Origin: Geomonas ferrireducens | GTDB taxonomy: Bacteria; Desulfobacterota; Desulfuromonadia; Geobacterales; Geobacteraceae | NCBI RefSeq assembly: GCF_004917065.1 | Contig: NZ_SSYA01000002.1 | Span: forward strand, 1,487,749 to 1,551,748 | Reading direction: 5' to 3' | Length of the DNA stretch: 64,000 bases | In this document: positions 31,439 to 39,827 of the stretch, one piece after another | How the letters are laid out: every line of letters begins with the position of its first letter | Position numbering within the stretch: position 1 is the stretch's first letter | Notes under the pieces: generated by a model | Seen by the model: only the letters and a program-made list of their open reading frames with translations | What the model was told of the DNA's origin: nothing | The model's database searches: none | Translations under genes and position numbers: made by a program

Positions 31439-32081
31439 CCGTTCCCCTACCCTGCGCAGCCCCTTGGTCCCGTTCCCGCTTGCAGAGTTCGCATCCGCCG
31501 GACTCGGAGCAGGGACGGCGCACCACGTTGTACAACACGAAAAGCACCGTCCCCATGAACACCGCGGCGATGAGGTTCATCCCCCCGAGCACGTCTTCTG
31601 CCTGCAGCTGCCACCCAGCCAGCGCCACCCCGCGCATGTCCGAAGCCGCGGCGGCAAGCTTTTGCAGCCCGAAGTACAGAAAAGCCCCGAGGGCGATCGC
31701 GGCAACCGCGTTGGTGGCCTTCGTCGCCATGTAATGGCAGGAGAACAGAACGCGGCGTTCGGCAAGGCAGATGATCACCCCGGTAACGATACTGAAGGCG
31801 ATGCTGGGGAGGAGCATGTAATAGACCAGCTCGATGGTCGCCTGGTTCAGTAACGCAAGCTCGATTTTCTTGGAGGAAGTGTTGTAGATGTGCAGCAGGT
31901 ACAAAAGAGAGGCGCCGCTTGCGGCAACAACTGCGGAAGAAAGCATGTGGGCCTGCTTGAGGGCCCCTTGCATCGCGTCGTACATCGGTAGAGAGCGCAT
32001 CATGGCATCCTGAATGCCGTCAACCCCACTGCAGTCGGCGGCCGCTGAACCGCAGGCCCGATCGGGCCGATGAAATAACAT
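31419..32081 (-). CDS. Integral membrane protein of unknown function
   Basis: About four or five transmembrane segments are visible (AHMLSSAVVAASGASLLYLLHIY, YYMLLPSIAFSIVTGVIICLA, ATNAVAAIALGAFLYFGLQKL, GGMNLIAAVFMGTVLFVLYNVV). The C-terminal tail has a cysteine pair (GGCELC). The topology is loosely DUF2269-like, which is not certain. The start is ambiguous: ATG at 32081 follows AAGGAAGCG, while ATGs near 32003 are also possible and would remove an unremarkable Cys-rich N-terminus. Confidence 0.6.
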   Translation of the reverse strand: MLFHRPDRACGSAAADCSGVDGIQDAMMRSLPMYDAMQGALKQAHMLSSAVVAASGASLLYLLHIYNTSSKKIELALLNQATIELVYYMLLPSIAFSIVTGVIICLAERRVLFSCHYMATKATNAVAAIALGAFLYFGLQKLAAAASDMRGVALAGWQLQAEDVLGGMNLIAAVFMGTVLFVLYNVVRRPCSESGGCELCKRERDQGAAQGRGTAIRGGR

Positions 32082-32275
32082 CGCTTCCTTGCGGGCGGGA
32101 ACGGCCTTCGGGCGGATCAGCAGGAGCACTTCCCTCACGCTATGCCGAAAGCGTATACACTATTTCAATTAATAAGTAAACCGCTAGATACGTTCATGCC
32201 CGTGCGGCAGCAAAAACAAAGGCCCCGGGCCGCGCTGGAAGCGGACCGGGGCCTGAGCATTTTTACGGAACGTCG

Positions 32276-33136
32276 CTACTTGAGCGGCAAATAGACGTCC
32301 GTCACCAGTTCGTGCGCGGCGACGTCCGGCATCAGGTTCAGATAGTGGAAGAAGAGCGGGAAATCCCTGAGCTCCTCGCCGCTTTTGGGCAGCCATTCCC
32401 GGTACAGCGGATAGACGCTGCGACCGATCTCGTCATGCGAGCCCAGGTGGCGCACCACGGCGCAGCGGCCGCCGGGGATGACCCCGTTCACCACCCCCTG
32501 CGGGTTTTCCGGCACCGTTTGCGTCACCTCGCCGCAGATGTCGAAGCGGAAGCGCTCCGGCTCGGTAACCTCCGGGTCGTCGTAAGCGACGCCGAAGGTA
32601 AGCGACTGTTTCACCGGCGACAGCCCGCTTTGCTTGCGCCACTCGATGAACCGGATCGCCGATTCGTCCAGTTTCTCCGGTGCCCCTCGGTGGGCCAGTA
32701 CCGCGACACGCGTCTCTGGGAACTCCACGATTTTCACATCCATCTCATTTCTCCTTTCGCTTGGCGGCAGCCGGAAGCGCTCCTTCCAGGGCCGCCACTT
32801 GGGTGATTTTCTGAATTGAGAAGGAGACTGTCCGAACATCTGCCTGAAGGCGCGGGCAAAGGCCTCGGGGCTCTCGAAGCCGGCGTCCAGCGCGATGTCG
32901 ATGACCCGCTCCTCCCGGCGGTACAAGAGCCGGTAGGAAGCGTGTTTCAACCGCAGGAGCCGGATGTAGGCGAAAACCCCGATTCCCGCGTAGAGCGAGA
33001 ACTGCCTGTGGAAGTGGAATTTGGAGAAGTGCGCCACCCGGCTCAGCCTCTCCACCGTCAACGGTTCATCCAGGTGCCGCTCGATGTAGCCGAAGACCCT
33101 TTCAAATCGCTGCTCGTATGTCCGTGCCTTATCCAT
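32276..33136 (-). CDS. AraC-family regulator with GyrI-like effector-binding domain
   Basis: The N-terminal HTH_18 domain reads YIERHLDEPLTVERLSRVAHFSKFHFHRQF, and DIALDAGFESPEAFARAFRQMFGQSPSQFR is the second helix-turn-helix. After a linker, a GyrI-like (SOUL/AraC_binding) domain follows: DVKIVEFPETRVAVLAHRGAP, ending in LPLK. This two-domain layout (Rob/SoxS-like HTH plus GyrI fold) is common in regulators that bind hydrophobic drugs. The start at 33136 (MDKART) is conservative; ATG at 33169 or TTG at 33184 are possible. Target genes are not evident. Confidence 0.88.
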   Translation of the reverse strand: MDKARTYEQRFERVFGYIERHLDEPLTVERLSRVAHFSKFHFHRQFSLYAGIGVFAYIRLLRLKHASYRLLYRREERVIDIALDAGFESPEAFARAFRQMFGQSPSQFRKSPKWRPWKERFRLPPSERRNEMDVKIVEFPETRVAVLAHRGAPEKLDESAIRFIEWRKQSGLSPVKQSLTFGVAYDDPEVTEPERFRFDICGEVTQTVPENPQGVVNGVIPGGRCAVVRHLGSHDEIGRSVYPLYREWLPKSGEELRDFPLFFHYLNLMPDVAAHELVTDVYLPLK

Positions 33137-33472
33137 CCGTTCACCGTCCCGTCTCAATTCGTAAGCCATCCTATCCGGGAGCAAAAGATAAATCCTGACC
33201 GAAATTGCTCAATGTTCCTCTTGCAATCTTAGGTCGTCATCGATGATAGAGCCGATCCCCTTCCAGGAAAATTTCACGTTAGCGGTAGGAATAGGTGCAA
33301 GACCTTGGGCATATCGAAAATATACGGCTGCTTTGGGGGCGTCAACGATATTGAGCGCCCGATGATCGCCTGACAGCTGAAGCATAGTGAGCGAGAAGAA
33401 GGAAGTACGGTATACTTTGCCCTGTTTTTTCCCCCTGTCCTTTTACGGGCTAATCTGGTAGGATGATTCGCT

Positions 33473-33946
33473 ATGGGTGAGAAGCTGATTTGCAACAACA
33501 AGAAGGCGTTCCATGATTACTTCATCGAAGAGCGTTATGAGGCCGGCATGGTGTTGCAGGGGACCGAGGTAAAGGCCCTGCGCAACGGCAAGGCCAACTT
33601 GAACGACTCCTTTGCGATGGTGAAGAACGGCGAAGCCTTCCTGCACAACTTCCACATCAACCCGTACGATTTCGGCAACCGTGAGAACCACGATCCGGAC
33701 CGTATGAGGAAGCTTCTGCTGCACAAGAAAGAGATAGTGAAGCTCTTTTCCAAGATCAGGGAGCAAGGTTACACGCTGATCCCGCTCAGGGTTTATTTCA
33801 AGGAAGGCAAGGTGAAGACCGAGCTGGGTCTGGCCAAGGGTAAGAAGAACTACGACAAGCGTGAAGTCATGAAGCAAAAAGACATGCAGCGCGACGTAGT
33901 TGTGGCCATGAAAGAAAGAAACCGCGGGGCTAGGGACAGGGACTAA
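33473..33946 (+). CDS. smpB: SsrA-binding protein SmpB
   Basis: The 157-residue protein is a clear SmpB: KLICNNKKAFHDYFIEERYEAGMVLQGTEVKALRNGKAN, HIN-PYDFGNRENHDPDRMRKLLLHK and the basic tail KKNYDKREVMKQKDMQRDV. SmpB folds as an OB barrel, binds the tRNA-like part of tmRNA and guides it into stalled ribosomes. Its partner RNA ssrA is encoded 184 nt downstream. A TATACT -10-like hexamer occurs at 33411-33416. Confidence 0.97.
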   Translation: MGEKLICNNKKAFHDYFIEERYEAGMVLQGTEVKALRNGKANLNDSFAMVKNGEAFLHNFHINPYDFGNRENHDPDRMRKLLLHKKEIVKLFSKIREQGYTLIPLRVYFKEGKVKTELGLAKGKKNYDKREVMKQKDMQRDVVVAMKERNRGARDRD

Positions 33947-33950
33947 CCGC

Positions 33951-34117
33951 CGTTCAACGTTCAGCGTTCGACGTTCAATCGGACTTGAACTAGATGGCAA
34001 CTGAACCTGCGACTGCACGCAACAAAAGAAACGAAGTAAGAGCAGACCAAAGCCGTAGCGAGATGTATAACGCCAGGCGACAAGCAGATGAACGTTGAAC
34101 GCAGAACGCTGAACGTT
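33951..34117. repeat. Inverted GTTCAACGTTCAGCGTTC-type repeats flanking the smpB-ssrA spacer
   Basis: A 23-bp arm at 33956-33978 reappears inverted near 34093-34115 with 21 of 23 positions matching. The arms are made of GTTCAA/GTTCGA sub-repeats. They bracket about 110 bp with no ORF. Likely a dispersed repeat element; too long-range for a terminator. Confidence 0.6.
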
Positions 34118-34130
34118 TTTTAGGTTTTAA

Positions 34131-34483
34131 GGGGGTGTAAAGGTTTCGACGGGGGTAATAAGCTAAGGTTGCATGCCGAGGTCCGGGTGGCTCGTTAAAC
34201 AATCCGGGACGCATTTAAGCGCCGACAATTACGATTACGCTTTAGCAGCTTAATAACCTGCTAACGTTCTACCTACCATCTCCCATGTGGAAGGATAGAA
34301 CGTCATTCAGTGGGATAGTTTCAGGGAGAGTCCGTGGCCCTGCGGCGAAATCAAGCGGAATCGCGACTCAAGAATCCCGGCCTGTGGAGACTTGAAGGGC
34401 TAAACTTAAAAACAGGTACAAGCATGTAGACGCCTTATGTGTACGATTCTCGGACGCGGGTTCGATTCCCGCCACCTCCACCA
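34131..34483 (+). ncRNA. ssrA: Transfer-messenger RNA (tmRNA)
   Basis: The one-piece tmRNA begins GGGGGTGTAAAGGTTTCGACGG and ends CCACCTCCACCA; the 5' GGGGGUG pairs with CACCUCC to form the tRNA-like acceptor stem, and GGTTCGATTCCCGCC gives the T-arm. The internal reading frame (34221-34253) encodes a tag ADNYDYALAA followed by two TAA codons, so the degradation tag ends in the expected ALAA. The CCA end is encoded. Trans-translation with the adjacent SmpB rescues stalled ribosomes. Confidence 0.97.
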
Positions 34484-34484
34484 A

Positions 34485-34548
34485 CCTCCGCCAAAGGCTC
34501 CGGTTGGCTCAACGAGCCGCCCGGAGCCTTTCGCTTTTGGCGGAGGTT
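34485..34548 (+). terminator. Two-tier hairpin terminator after ssrA
   Basis: An outer stem (CCTCCGCCAAA / TTTGGCGGAGG) encloses an inner stem (AGGCTCCGG / CCGGAGCCT). The inner part belongs to a hairpin family also seen after genes at 36.5, 51.85 and 53.6 kb. GC palindromes with an embedded AACTACGGGGG motif follow to about 34646. Confidence 0.8.
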
Positions 34549-34772
34549 GTCCCCCGTAGTTGCCGCCCCCCCTCCGTTAAACGCCTGGCAAAGCCAGGCA
34601 ACTACGGGGGGCAGGCGTTTAACGAAGGGGGGCCTTTACTACTACAACCAACTCACAACCACACCCGGGCGTGCCCCTACGCCCGGCGCCTCTGTTTTTA
34701 GCAGCTACTCCTCCCTCTTGCCCCCACCAAAATTCCAAGTAAACTTCCCGGACCACCGCCGGGGAGCCCCAA

Positions 34773-35012
34773 ATGAAATTTGTCTACCATCTCCAAAGCA
34801 TCCCCCACCCCGACCAACACTACGTCGGTCTCACCAGAGACGTAGAAGCGAGGCTAGCCTCCCACAACGCAGGTCAATCCCCCCACACCTCCAAGTACCG
34901 TCCCTGGCAGATCGTCACCTACCATGCCTTTGCCGACGAAGCCAAAGCCGCCGCCTTCGAGAAGTATTTAAAATCCGGTTCCGGCCTCGCCTTCCGCCAC
35001 AAGCATTTATAA
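34773..35012 (+). CDS. Small GIY-YIG nuclease family protein
   Basis: The 79-residue product matches the short stand-alone GIY-YIG domain (UPF0213-like): VYHLQSIPHPDQHYVGLTRDVEARLASHNAGQ is the variant GIY...YIG region, and HTSKYRPWQIVTY...AAAFEKYLKSGSG the conserved Arg/Trp and Glu region. These small proteins are often annotated excinuclease-ABC-C-like; activity and partner are unknown. It lies between GC palindromes just downstream of ssrA. Confidence 0.87.
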   Translation: MKFVYHLQSIPHPDQHYVGLTRDVEARLASHNAGQSPHTSKYRPWQIVTYHAFADEAKAAAFEKYLKSGSGLAFRHKHL

Positions 35013-35191
35013 CCATCATGTTCCCCGCTTGCCCACCGCTTGTCCTCCGCCTGTCCTCCGAAGCAGCCTGCGTCAGCAGGCGTCATGCGAAGGGGGATCC
35101 CCCGCCTGCCCTCTGCCCCCCAAGCGTTTTCCCCTTGCTCAGAAGACATCTTTAATCTAAATTGCAAAATCATCGGGATAAAGAGGTATCA

Positions 35192-35866
35192 ATGACCGGA
35201 CTGAACGAACCCCCAGGAAGTGCTGCAAAGCCGGTAACCTCCCGCTGGCCGTCACTATTCGCGCTGGTGGCGCTTGGCGGCCTGTACGCGGCACTGCCGT
35301 CCTCCTTGCTTTTAGGCGGTCCCCGCTGGCTCCTGCTGGCCATCGTCTCCGTGCTCGCCGTGCCGCTCGTCGTCACGCATTACAAGGGAGCTCACGAAAC
35401 CAACCAGGTGATCGGTTTCGTCTTGAACGGCGTGGTGACGACCACCATGATCATCTCACTTGCCCTACTGATAAGAGCCCTCCCCCTCCACCTGGAAAAA
35501 CCGCGCGAACTCTTGCAGTCCGCCGCGGCGCTTTGGGTGTCCAACATCCTGGTTTTCGCCTCCTGGTACTGGAGGCTCGACGCCGGTGGCCCGCACAAGC
35601 GAGCCAGGCGCCCAGACCACTCCAAGGGGGCGTTTCTCTTTCCACAAATGACATTGCCTCCAGAGAGAAAACACGCCGCCGGGCTCAACGAGTGGGTGCC
35701 CAATTTTGTGGACTACCTCTTCCTGGCCTTTAACACCTCTACAGCCTTCTCACCGACCGATGTTCCGGTCCTGTCGCGTTGGGCAAAAGTCCTGATGATG
35801 CTGCAGTCGATTATCTCACTGCTCGTGATCGCCCTACTTGCGGCACGAGCAGTAAACATCCTCTGA
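35192..35866 (+). CDS. Multi-pass membrane protein of unknown function
   Basis: The 224-residue protein starts at 35192 behind AAGAGG. About five or six transmembrane helices are visible: SLFALVALGGLYAALPSSLLL, WLLLAIVSVLAVPLVV, VLNGVVTTTMIISLALLI, SAAALWVSNILVFASWYW and LMMLQSIISLLVIALLAARAVNIL. The segment FLAFNTSTAFSPTDVPVLSRWAK before the last helix resembles a re-entrant pore-like loop of ion-channel-related proteins (or DUF1345-like proteins), but I cannot assign a family with confidence. Confidence 0.7.
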   Translation: MTGLNEPPGSAAKPVTSRWPSLFALVALGGLYAALPSSLLLGGPRWLLLAIVSVLAVPLVVTHYKGAHETNQVIGFVLNGVVTTTMIISLALLIRALPLHLEKPRELLQSAAALWVSNILVFASWYWRLDAGGPHKRARRPDHSKGAFLFPQMTLPPERKHAAGLNEWVPNFVDYLFLAFNTSTAFSPTDVPVLSRWAKVLMMLQSIISLLVIALLAARAVNIL

Positions 35867-35953
35867 TCTTGGACCGATTCCTCCGGAAATTAGCGATGTG
35901 ATATGCTGGACAGAAACGTGCGAACCACGTGGTGGCGCTGAAGGAGGAACACC

Positions 35954-36424
35954 ATGAAAATCGAAACAGCTCCAGTTACCGGCAGAGAGAGTAAGGAAGA
36001 GATGTCACCGATGCTGAGGGCGCTATCCCAGTTTTACGAAGCCCTAAACAGCAGGGACATCGAACTGATGTCGGAGAATTGGACGCAAAACGACGAAGCC
36101 GCCATGGACAACCCACTTGGCGGCATCAAGCGAGGGTGGGAGGAGATCAGGACCGTCTACGAGCAGCTCTTCGGGAGCGCCTCGGAATATCACTTCGAGT
36201 TTTACGATTACACGCTCCACGCTACGGGCGAGCTCTTTTACGTAGTTGGCAGAGAGCGCGGCGAATTGAAGACCGCCGATACCATCCTCGAGATGCGGAT
36301 TCGGACCAGCAGAATCTTCAAACTGATCAACGGCCAGTGGCGACAAATCCACCACCATGGCTCCATCGACGACCCCGACTTGCTTGCCCGCTATCAGCAG
36401 GCCGTGCTTGGCGGGCCGCACTGA
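35954..36424 (+). CDS. SnoaL/NTF2-like protein
   Basis: The 156-residue protein has the NTF2-like pattern of the YybH/SnoaL group: LSQFYEALNSRDIELMSENWTQ, a DNPLGGIKRGWEEIRTVYEQLF loop, then beta strands ending in TSRIFKLINGQWRQIHHHGSID. These dimeric alpha+beta barrels act as ketosteroid-isomerase-type enzymes or small-ligand binders. The conserved late WR-xIHxHGS motif is present. The start follows AAGGAGGAACACC. Confidence 0.9.
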   Translation: MKIETAPVTGRESKEEMSPMLRALSQFYEALNSRDIELMSENWTQNDEAAMDNPLGGIKRGWEEIRTVYEQLFGSASEYHFEFYDYTLHATGELFYVVGRERGELKTADTILEMRIRTSRIFKLINGQWRQIHHHGSIDDPDLLARYQQAVLGGPH

Positions 36425-36751
36425 ATACAGTTGCCCCCTGGCGCGCGCGTACCTACAAGTCGCTCGCTGATCCGGGAGCGCGGAACCGCGGGTAACCATA
36501 CCAGTCAAACCTTCATGAAGGCTTCGGTTGGCACCTTTATCTACCGTTAGCAGCCTGCGGCCGCAGGCGCTAAGCGTAGGTAGTAGTGCCGATCGGAGCC
36601 TTTTGCTTGTAAGGGGCGCCCAAAACCAGACGCCTCGTAGCCTCAATTGCTTAAAGTGACATGCGAAAAAGACGGAGCGCTTTTCGGCCATTGACAGCTG
36701 AGCAGCCTCTGCTATCTTAGCAATAACTAATTTTTCAGCAAGGAGGCCACC
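36425..36751. other. Gene-free interval holding a long AGGCTTCGG...CGGAGCCT hairpin
   Basis: No ORF is supported. A hairpin (about 36518-36604) has AGGCTTCGGTTGGCAC at its base, complementary to GTGCCGATCGGAGCCT, with a second internal stem (CTACCGTTAGC.../GCGCTAAGCGTAG). The T-run TTTTGCTTG follows, so it can act as terminator for the SnoaL-like gene. Confidence 0.65.
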
Positions 36752-37423
36752 ATGCCCGATCGGTACGATCTAGTGGAAACAAATTTCCGCAAGCTGAGTT
36801 ACCCCGAGTACTACATGGTCGTGAACGGTTTCGCCGACGCCCTGGATGTCAGCGAGCTGTATAACCAGAACCGCCCCGAGCACATCGTTCCACCCCAACG
36901 CTACAGGGAGCACATCACGACCATGAAGCAACTGAGCGTCGGCGCCGACCGGGGCGATTCCCTCTTACAGGAGCAGCGCCAGGCGGCAAGAGACCGCACC
37001 GACCTCGACATGTACTCCTCCGTCAGCTACATGAAGACCATCGCCATCCACAAGCAGGACCCGACTATATTGCACAGCCTCAACCTGCCGCTCAAGGAAT
37101 CGCACCATAAGGCTCTCCGTAAACTCACCCCCAACAAGGCAGCGGAGATCCTGGTGGAGTTGCGACACCTGAGGAACGAACCGGGGGCCATCGTCATCCT
37201 TGGAACCCACATAAGGAACGGTGGGCCTTACCTGATCAACATCTGCAAAGGAGAACCGATCTCCGAGGAGAGCTGGTACAACCCCGGCGGCCATCACAAA
37301 ACCTGCACCAGGATCATTCTCAGAAATCTGGAACCGGCCAACAGGTATTACGTCCGTCTGAGGACCGACGGCCCCGAAGGTCCCGGCAAATGGTCGCAGC
37401 CAGTATCGATCATCGTCCTGTAG
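36752..37423 (+). CDS. Hypothetical protein with C-terminal fibronectin-III-like segment
   Basis: The 223-residue product has no signal peptide or membrane segment. The final region reads NLEPANRYYVRLRTDGPEGPGKWSQPVSIIVL, closely resembling the last strands of an FnIII domain (Tyr corner LxPxxxYxVRVR, then G-x-W-S). The N-terminal 140 residues are helix-rich, with many charged residues and no recognised family. The gene lies immediately before the repeat region at 37.6-38.1 kb. Confidence 0.7.
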   Translation: MPDRYDLVETNFRKLSYPEYYMVVNGFADALDVSELYNQNRPEHIVPPQRYREHITTMKQLSVGADRGDSLLQEQRQAARDRTDLDMYSSVSYMKTIAIHKQDPTILHSLNLPLKESHHKALRKLTPNKAAEILVELRHLRNEPGAIVILGTHIRNGGPYLINICKGEPISEESWYNPGGHHKTCTRIILRNLEPANRYYVRLRTDGPEGPGKWSQPVSIIVL

Positions 37424-38344
37424 CCCCCTCCACTATCCCCACGCTTGGGCCTGCCGGCAAACCGGCAGGCCCAAGCTGCACCTCCCTTCTCATCTCTGCG
37501 CCAAGCCTCATCATCAATGCCAGCCCAGGCTTCAAGTCAGCGCCACGACGTCCGGATCGCAGTTCAGGCCGCCCATCGATGGATAAAGATAACCAAGACG
37601 CGTTGCAACACCCGGAAACGAAAACGAAGCCGTCCGAATACGCGACAAACTCCGGGAGAGCGTGTTCAAAATCAAAAATATTATTTCAAACGCAGGAAAG
37701 ACGAGTTCAAACGACAGTAGAGGCGTTTGAATTTCAAAAACAAAAATTGAAGCGCGGAAAAATAAAAACAAACACGTCGACCGGAGTTTAAACTTCGAGA
37801 AGGCGCGTTTAAATCGCGCAAAGATAATTTCAAAACGCGGGAGCCTGGTTTGAACTTCGGGAAAAAAAGTTTTCGCGCAAAAAAATAAAAACAAACGCCG
37901 GAAGCATCGTTTGTTTTTCGAAAAGACGATTTCAAATCATGCAAAGACGATTTGAAACTCGGGAAGCGACGTTTGAAATCCAGAAAGTAAAATTGAACCG
38001 TGGAAAAATAAAAACAAACCCGTCGACTCGCGTTTCAAAAGCAAAAAAATGATTTCAACTCGCGCAACCTCGATTTGAATTCAGAAAAAACGATTTCAAA
38101 CCAACCATGTCCATGATGGCGAGGCCAAGTTGGCAGTAGGAGCCGCCGCGGCACTCGCCCCTGCCCTCCCCCCTCCGCAAACGCCATCAGTGCCCCTCAC
38201 GCCGGCGTTCGGCGCGCTCAAATTAACAATCATCCCATTTCTTCTTTCTAATCATTAAAGATCTATGGTATAAGTCGCACTGCGACTTCGGCATCCCCTT
38301 CTTAGCGGCAAAGTCAAACTTCATCGTCCCGAGACGCCCCCAAA
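37424..38344. other. Long gene-free interval dominated by a nested tandem repeat
   Basis: No start-coded ORF of conviction is visible across about 920 nt. The middle is filled by the repeat described at 37640-38110. The left end has a CCTGCCGG...CCGGCAGG palindrome that could terminate the preceding gene. The right 230 nt has no recognised motif apart from the RBS region of the methyltransferase gene. Confidence 0.7.
37640..38110. repeat. Two-level tandem repeat: about 21 bp units inside a 123 bp period
   Basis: About 20 degenerate units with the core (G)ATTTSAAA or GTTTSAAA recur every 20-22 bp, on A-rich, TTTGAAA/TTTCAAA-rich sequence unlike the flanks. On top of this, the block AAAAATAAAAACAAAC recurs at about 37756, 37879 and 38002, exactly 123 bp apart. 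21 and 123 are multiples of three: on the minus strand one frame is open from about 38030 to 37681 and reads as 41-residue repeats starting VCFYF and rich in FKxxF, but it has no ATG and stops interrupt it at the left end of the first unit. Spacers are not unique, so it is not CRISPR. Confidence 0.85.
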
Positions 38345-38938
38345 ATGAATCCCAAAGAGCTTGGCAAAAAATACGACAAGATCGCCCAGTGGTGGCACGA
38401 TAACCATCGCGACTCTCAATACGGATTGAAACAACTTGACCTGGCTCTCAAGTTCGTATCAGGCGGCAAGTCCGCACTCGATGTCGGCTGCGGTGCAGGC
38501 GGGAGGATCATCCGTAAGCTGGAAGAGCACGGATTTGCCGTAACAGGCGTAGATGTCTCTGAAAAAATGATAGCTCTGGCGATGGAAAATCATCCAAACT
38601 GTTCCTTCCTGGTGGCGAATATTTGCACATGGGAAACCGGCAAAAAGTTCGACCTTATCATTGCCTGGGACAGCATCTTTCACCTGCCGTTACGAATGCA
38701 CCGGCCGGTCATCGACAAGCTCTGTTCTCTACTCGAAAAAGGCGGCGTCCTGATATACACCTTCGGCAATGCGGCCGGCGAGCATACCGATGTGTGGCAG
38801 GAGGATGAATTCTACTACAGCTCCATTGGCATGAATGACAATCTGACCGCACTGATAGAGAACGGACTGACAGTGATGCACCTGGAGTTGGACCAGTTTC
38901 CGGAAAAGCATGTTTATGTAATTGCGACAAAGTCTTAG
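38345..38938 (+). CDS. Class I SAM-dependent methyltransferase
   Basis: The 197-residue protein has motif I ALDVGCGAGGR, motif II acidic VTGVDVSEKMI, motif III LIIAWDSIFHLP and LLEKGGVLIYTFGN. The overall layout is that of small Methyltransf_11/25 enzymes. The substrate is unknown. Codon use is less GC-biased than in the left half of the window, as for other genes from here to 48.7 kb. Confidence 0.92.
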   Translation: MNPKELGKKYDKIAQWWHDNHRDSQYGLKQLDLALKFVSGGKSALDVGCGAGGRIIRKLEEHGFAVTGVDVSEKMIALAMENHPNCSFLVANICTWETGKKFDLIIAWDSIFHLPLRMHRPVIDKLCSLLEKGGVLIYTFGNAAGEHTDVWQEDEFYYSSIGMNDNLTALIENGLTVMHLELDQFPEKHVYVIATKS

Positions 38939-39027
38939 GCAAGGGAGCAGTCAAGTCTGCATATCATTTGAGCTGTTGGGCAAAATCTCAAGAACGTCCC
39001 CTTAGATTAGGAACTATGAGGTGCTTT

Positions 39028-39492
39028 ATGGATGTAGGTGGCTATACAACGGGCTTGGGCGGAAAACTGTCAAATTTTACGCCACGTGTTTTTGTCTTAG
39101 ATAATATTGAATGTGCATGTCTAGAGGGACCGCTTCAGGCATTTAAGTTTGAGGACCCTGAAATGCAAAAGCGGATCTGCATGATGTCAGGCCAAGAAGC
39201 CAAGGCTATTGGCCAAACAAGAAATGAAGCATGGCAAAGCAGTCAGACATTGTGGTGGCAAGGCAAGTCGTATGATCGTTTGTCGCCGGAATATCAGCAA
39301 CTGCTCGATAGGTTATATGAAGCAGCCTTGTTGTCAGCTGGGTTTGCCGACGATCTTTTGGCTACCGGGGATGAAGTTCTAACTCACAGCATTGGGGTGC
39401 ACGATCCCAGGAAAACAGTTTTAACCGAAGAAGAGTTTTGCAGCCGCCTCATGGCGAATCGCTCTAAGATCAGAAAAATGAGAGAGGCGTAA
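39028..39492 (+). CDS. NADAR-like domain protein
   Basis: The ATG at 39028 has GAGG 7 nt upstream and yields 154 residues; the frame is open from 38968. The pattern GGKLSNFTPRVFVLDNIECACLEGPLQAFKFEDPEMQKRI, then QEAKAIGQ, and DLLATGDEVLTHSIGVHDP matches the NADAR (YbiA-like) fold: SNF...E...QAxKF...LLaTG. NADAR proteins cleave riboflavin intermediates or remove ADP-ribose from guanine in DNA in DarT1-NADAR toxin-antitoxin systems. No DarT-like gene is adjacent. The W and D at the usual final WG position are replaced, so activity is uncertain. Confidence 0.75.
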   Translation: MDVGGYTTGLGGKLSNFTPRVFVLDNIECACLEGPLQAFKFEDPEMQKRICMMSGQEAKAIGQTRNEAWQSSQTLWWQGKSYDRLSPEYQQLLDRLYEAALLSAGFADDLLATGDEVLTHSIGVHDPRKTVLTEEEFCSRLMANRSKIRKMREA

Positions 39493-39827
39493 CCCAATAT
39501 TCAGTGATAACTAAGAGGAACAAGGGGACGTTGTTGGCTTTGTTGAGTTATTGCTCAAGACCGCCTCTCTGAGCAAGTCAACAAACTCAACAGCGGCCCC
39601 TTAAACCCCTCTCCCCCCCCATTTCTCCACCAAGCAAAAACTGCCTCATAGTCATAGAGCTGTCGCTACTCCCGTGAAACAACCAGACCGTATGGAACGG
39701 GGCAAATAGTACCCAATAATTAATTGCCACACAAAAATCTTTTCTTGCACCGGCAGCTGGGTTATATTGCCCTAATCGTCATAGCTGACCAGCTATGACA
39801 GTGGAACGACTCATTGAGGAGGAACAA
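39493..39827. other. Gene-free interval with imperfect REP-like palindrome
   Basis: The palindrome spans about 39522-39603: AAGGGGACGTTGTTG...TTTGTTGAGTT on the left pairs with AACTCAACAGCGGCCCCTT on the right. The remainder is T/A-rich sequence without a supported ORF, followed by the promoter region of the secreted Cys-rich protein. Confidence 0.65.

Noticed and set aside
37532..38030. Protein-coding gene on the minus strand over the nested repeat
   Set aside because: The open frame has no ATG and no RBS, and stop codons break it at the first repeat. Kept only as an alternative explanation in the repeat finding.
37640..38110. CRISPR array
   Set aside because: The repeat units are degenerate and there are no unique, same-length spacers; the 123-bp period includes the supposed spacers as well. 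No cas gene is nearby.
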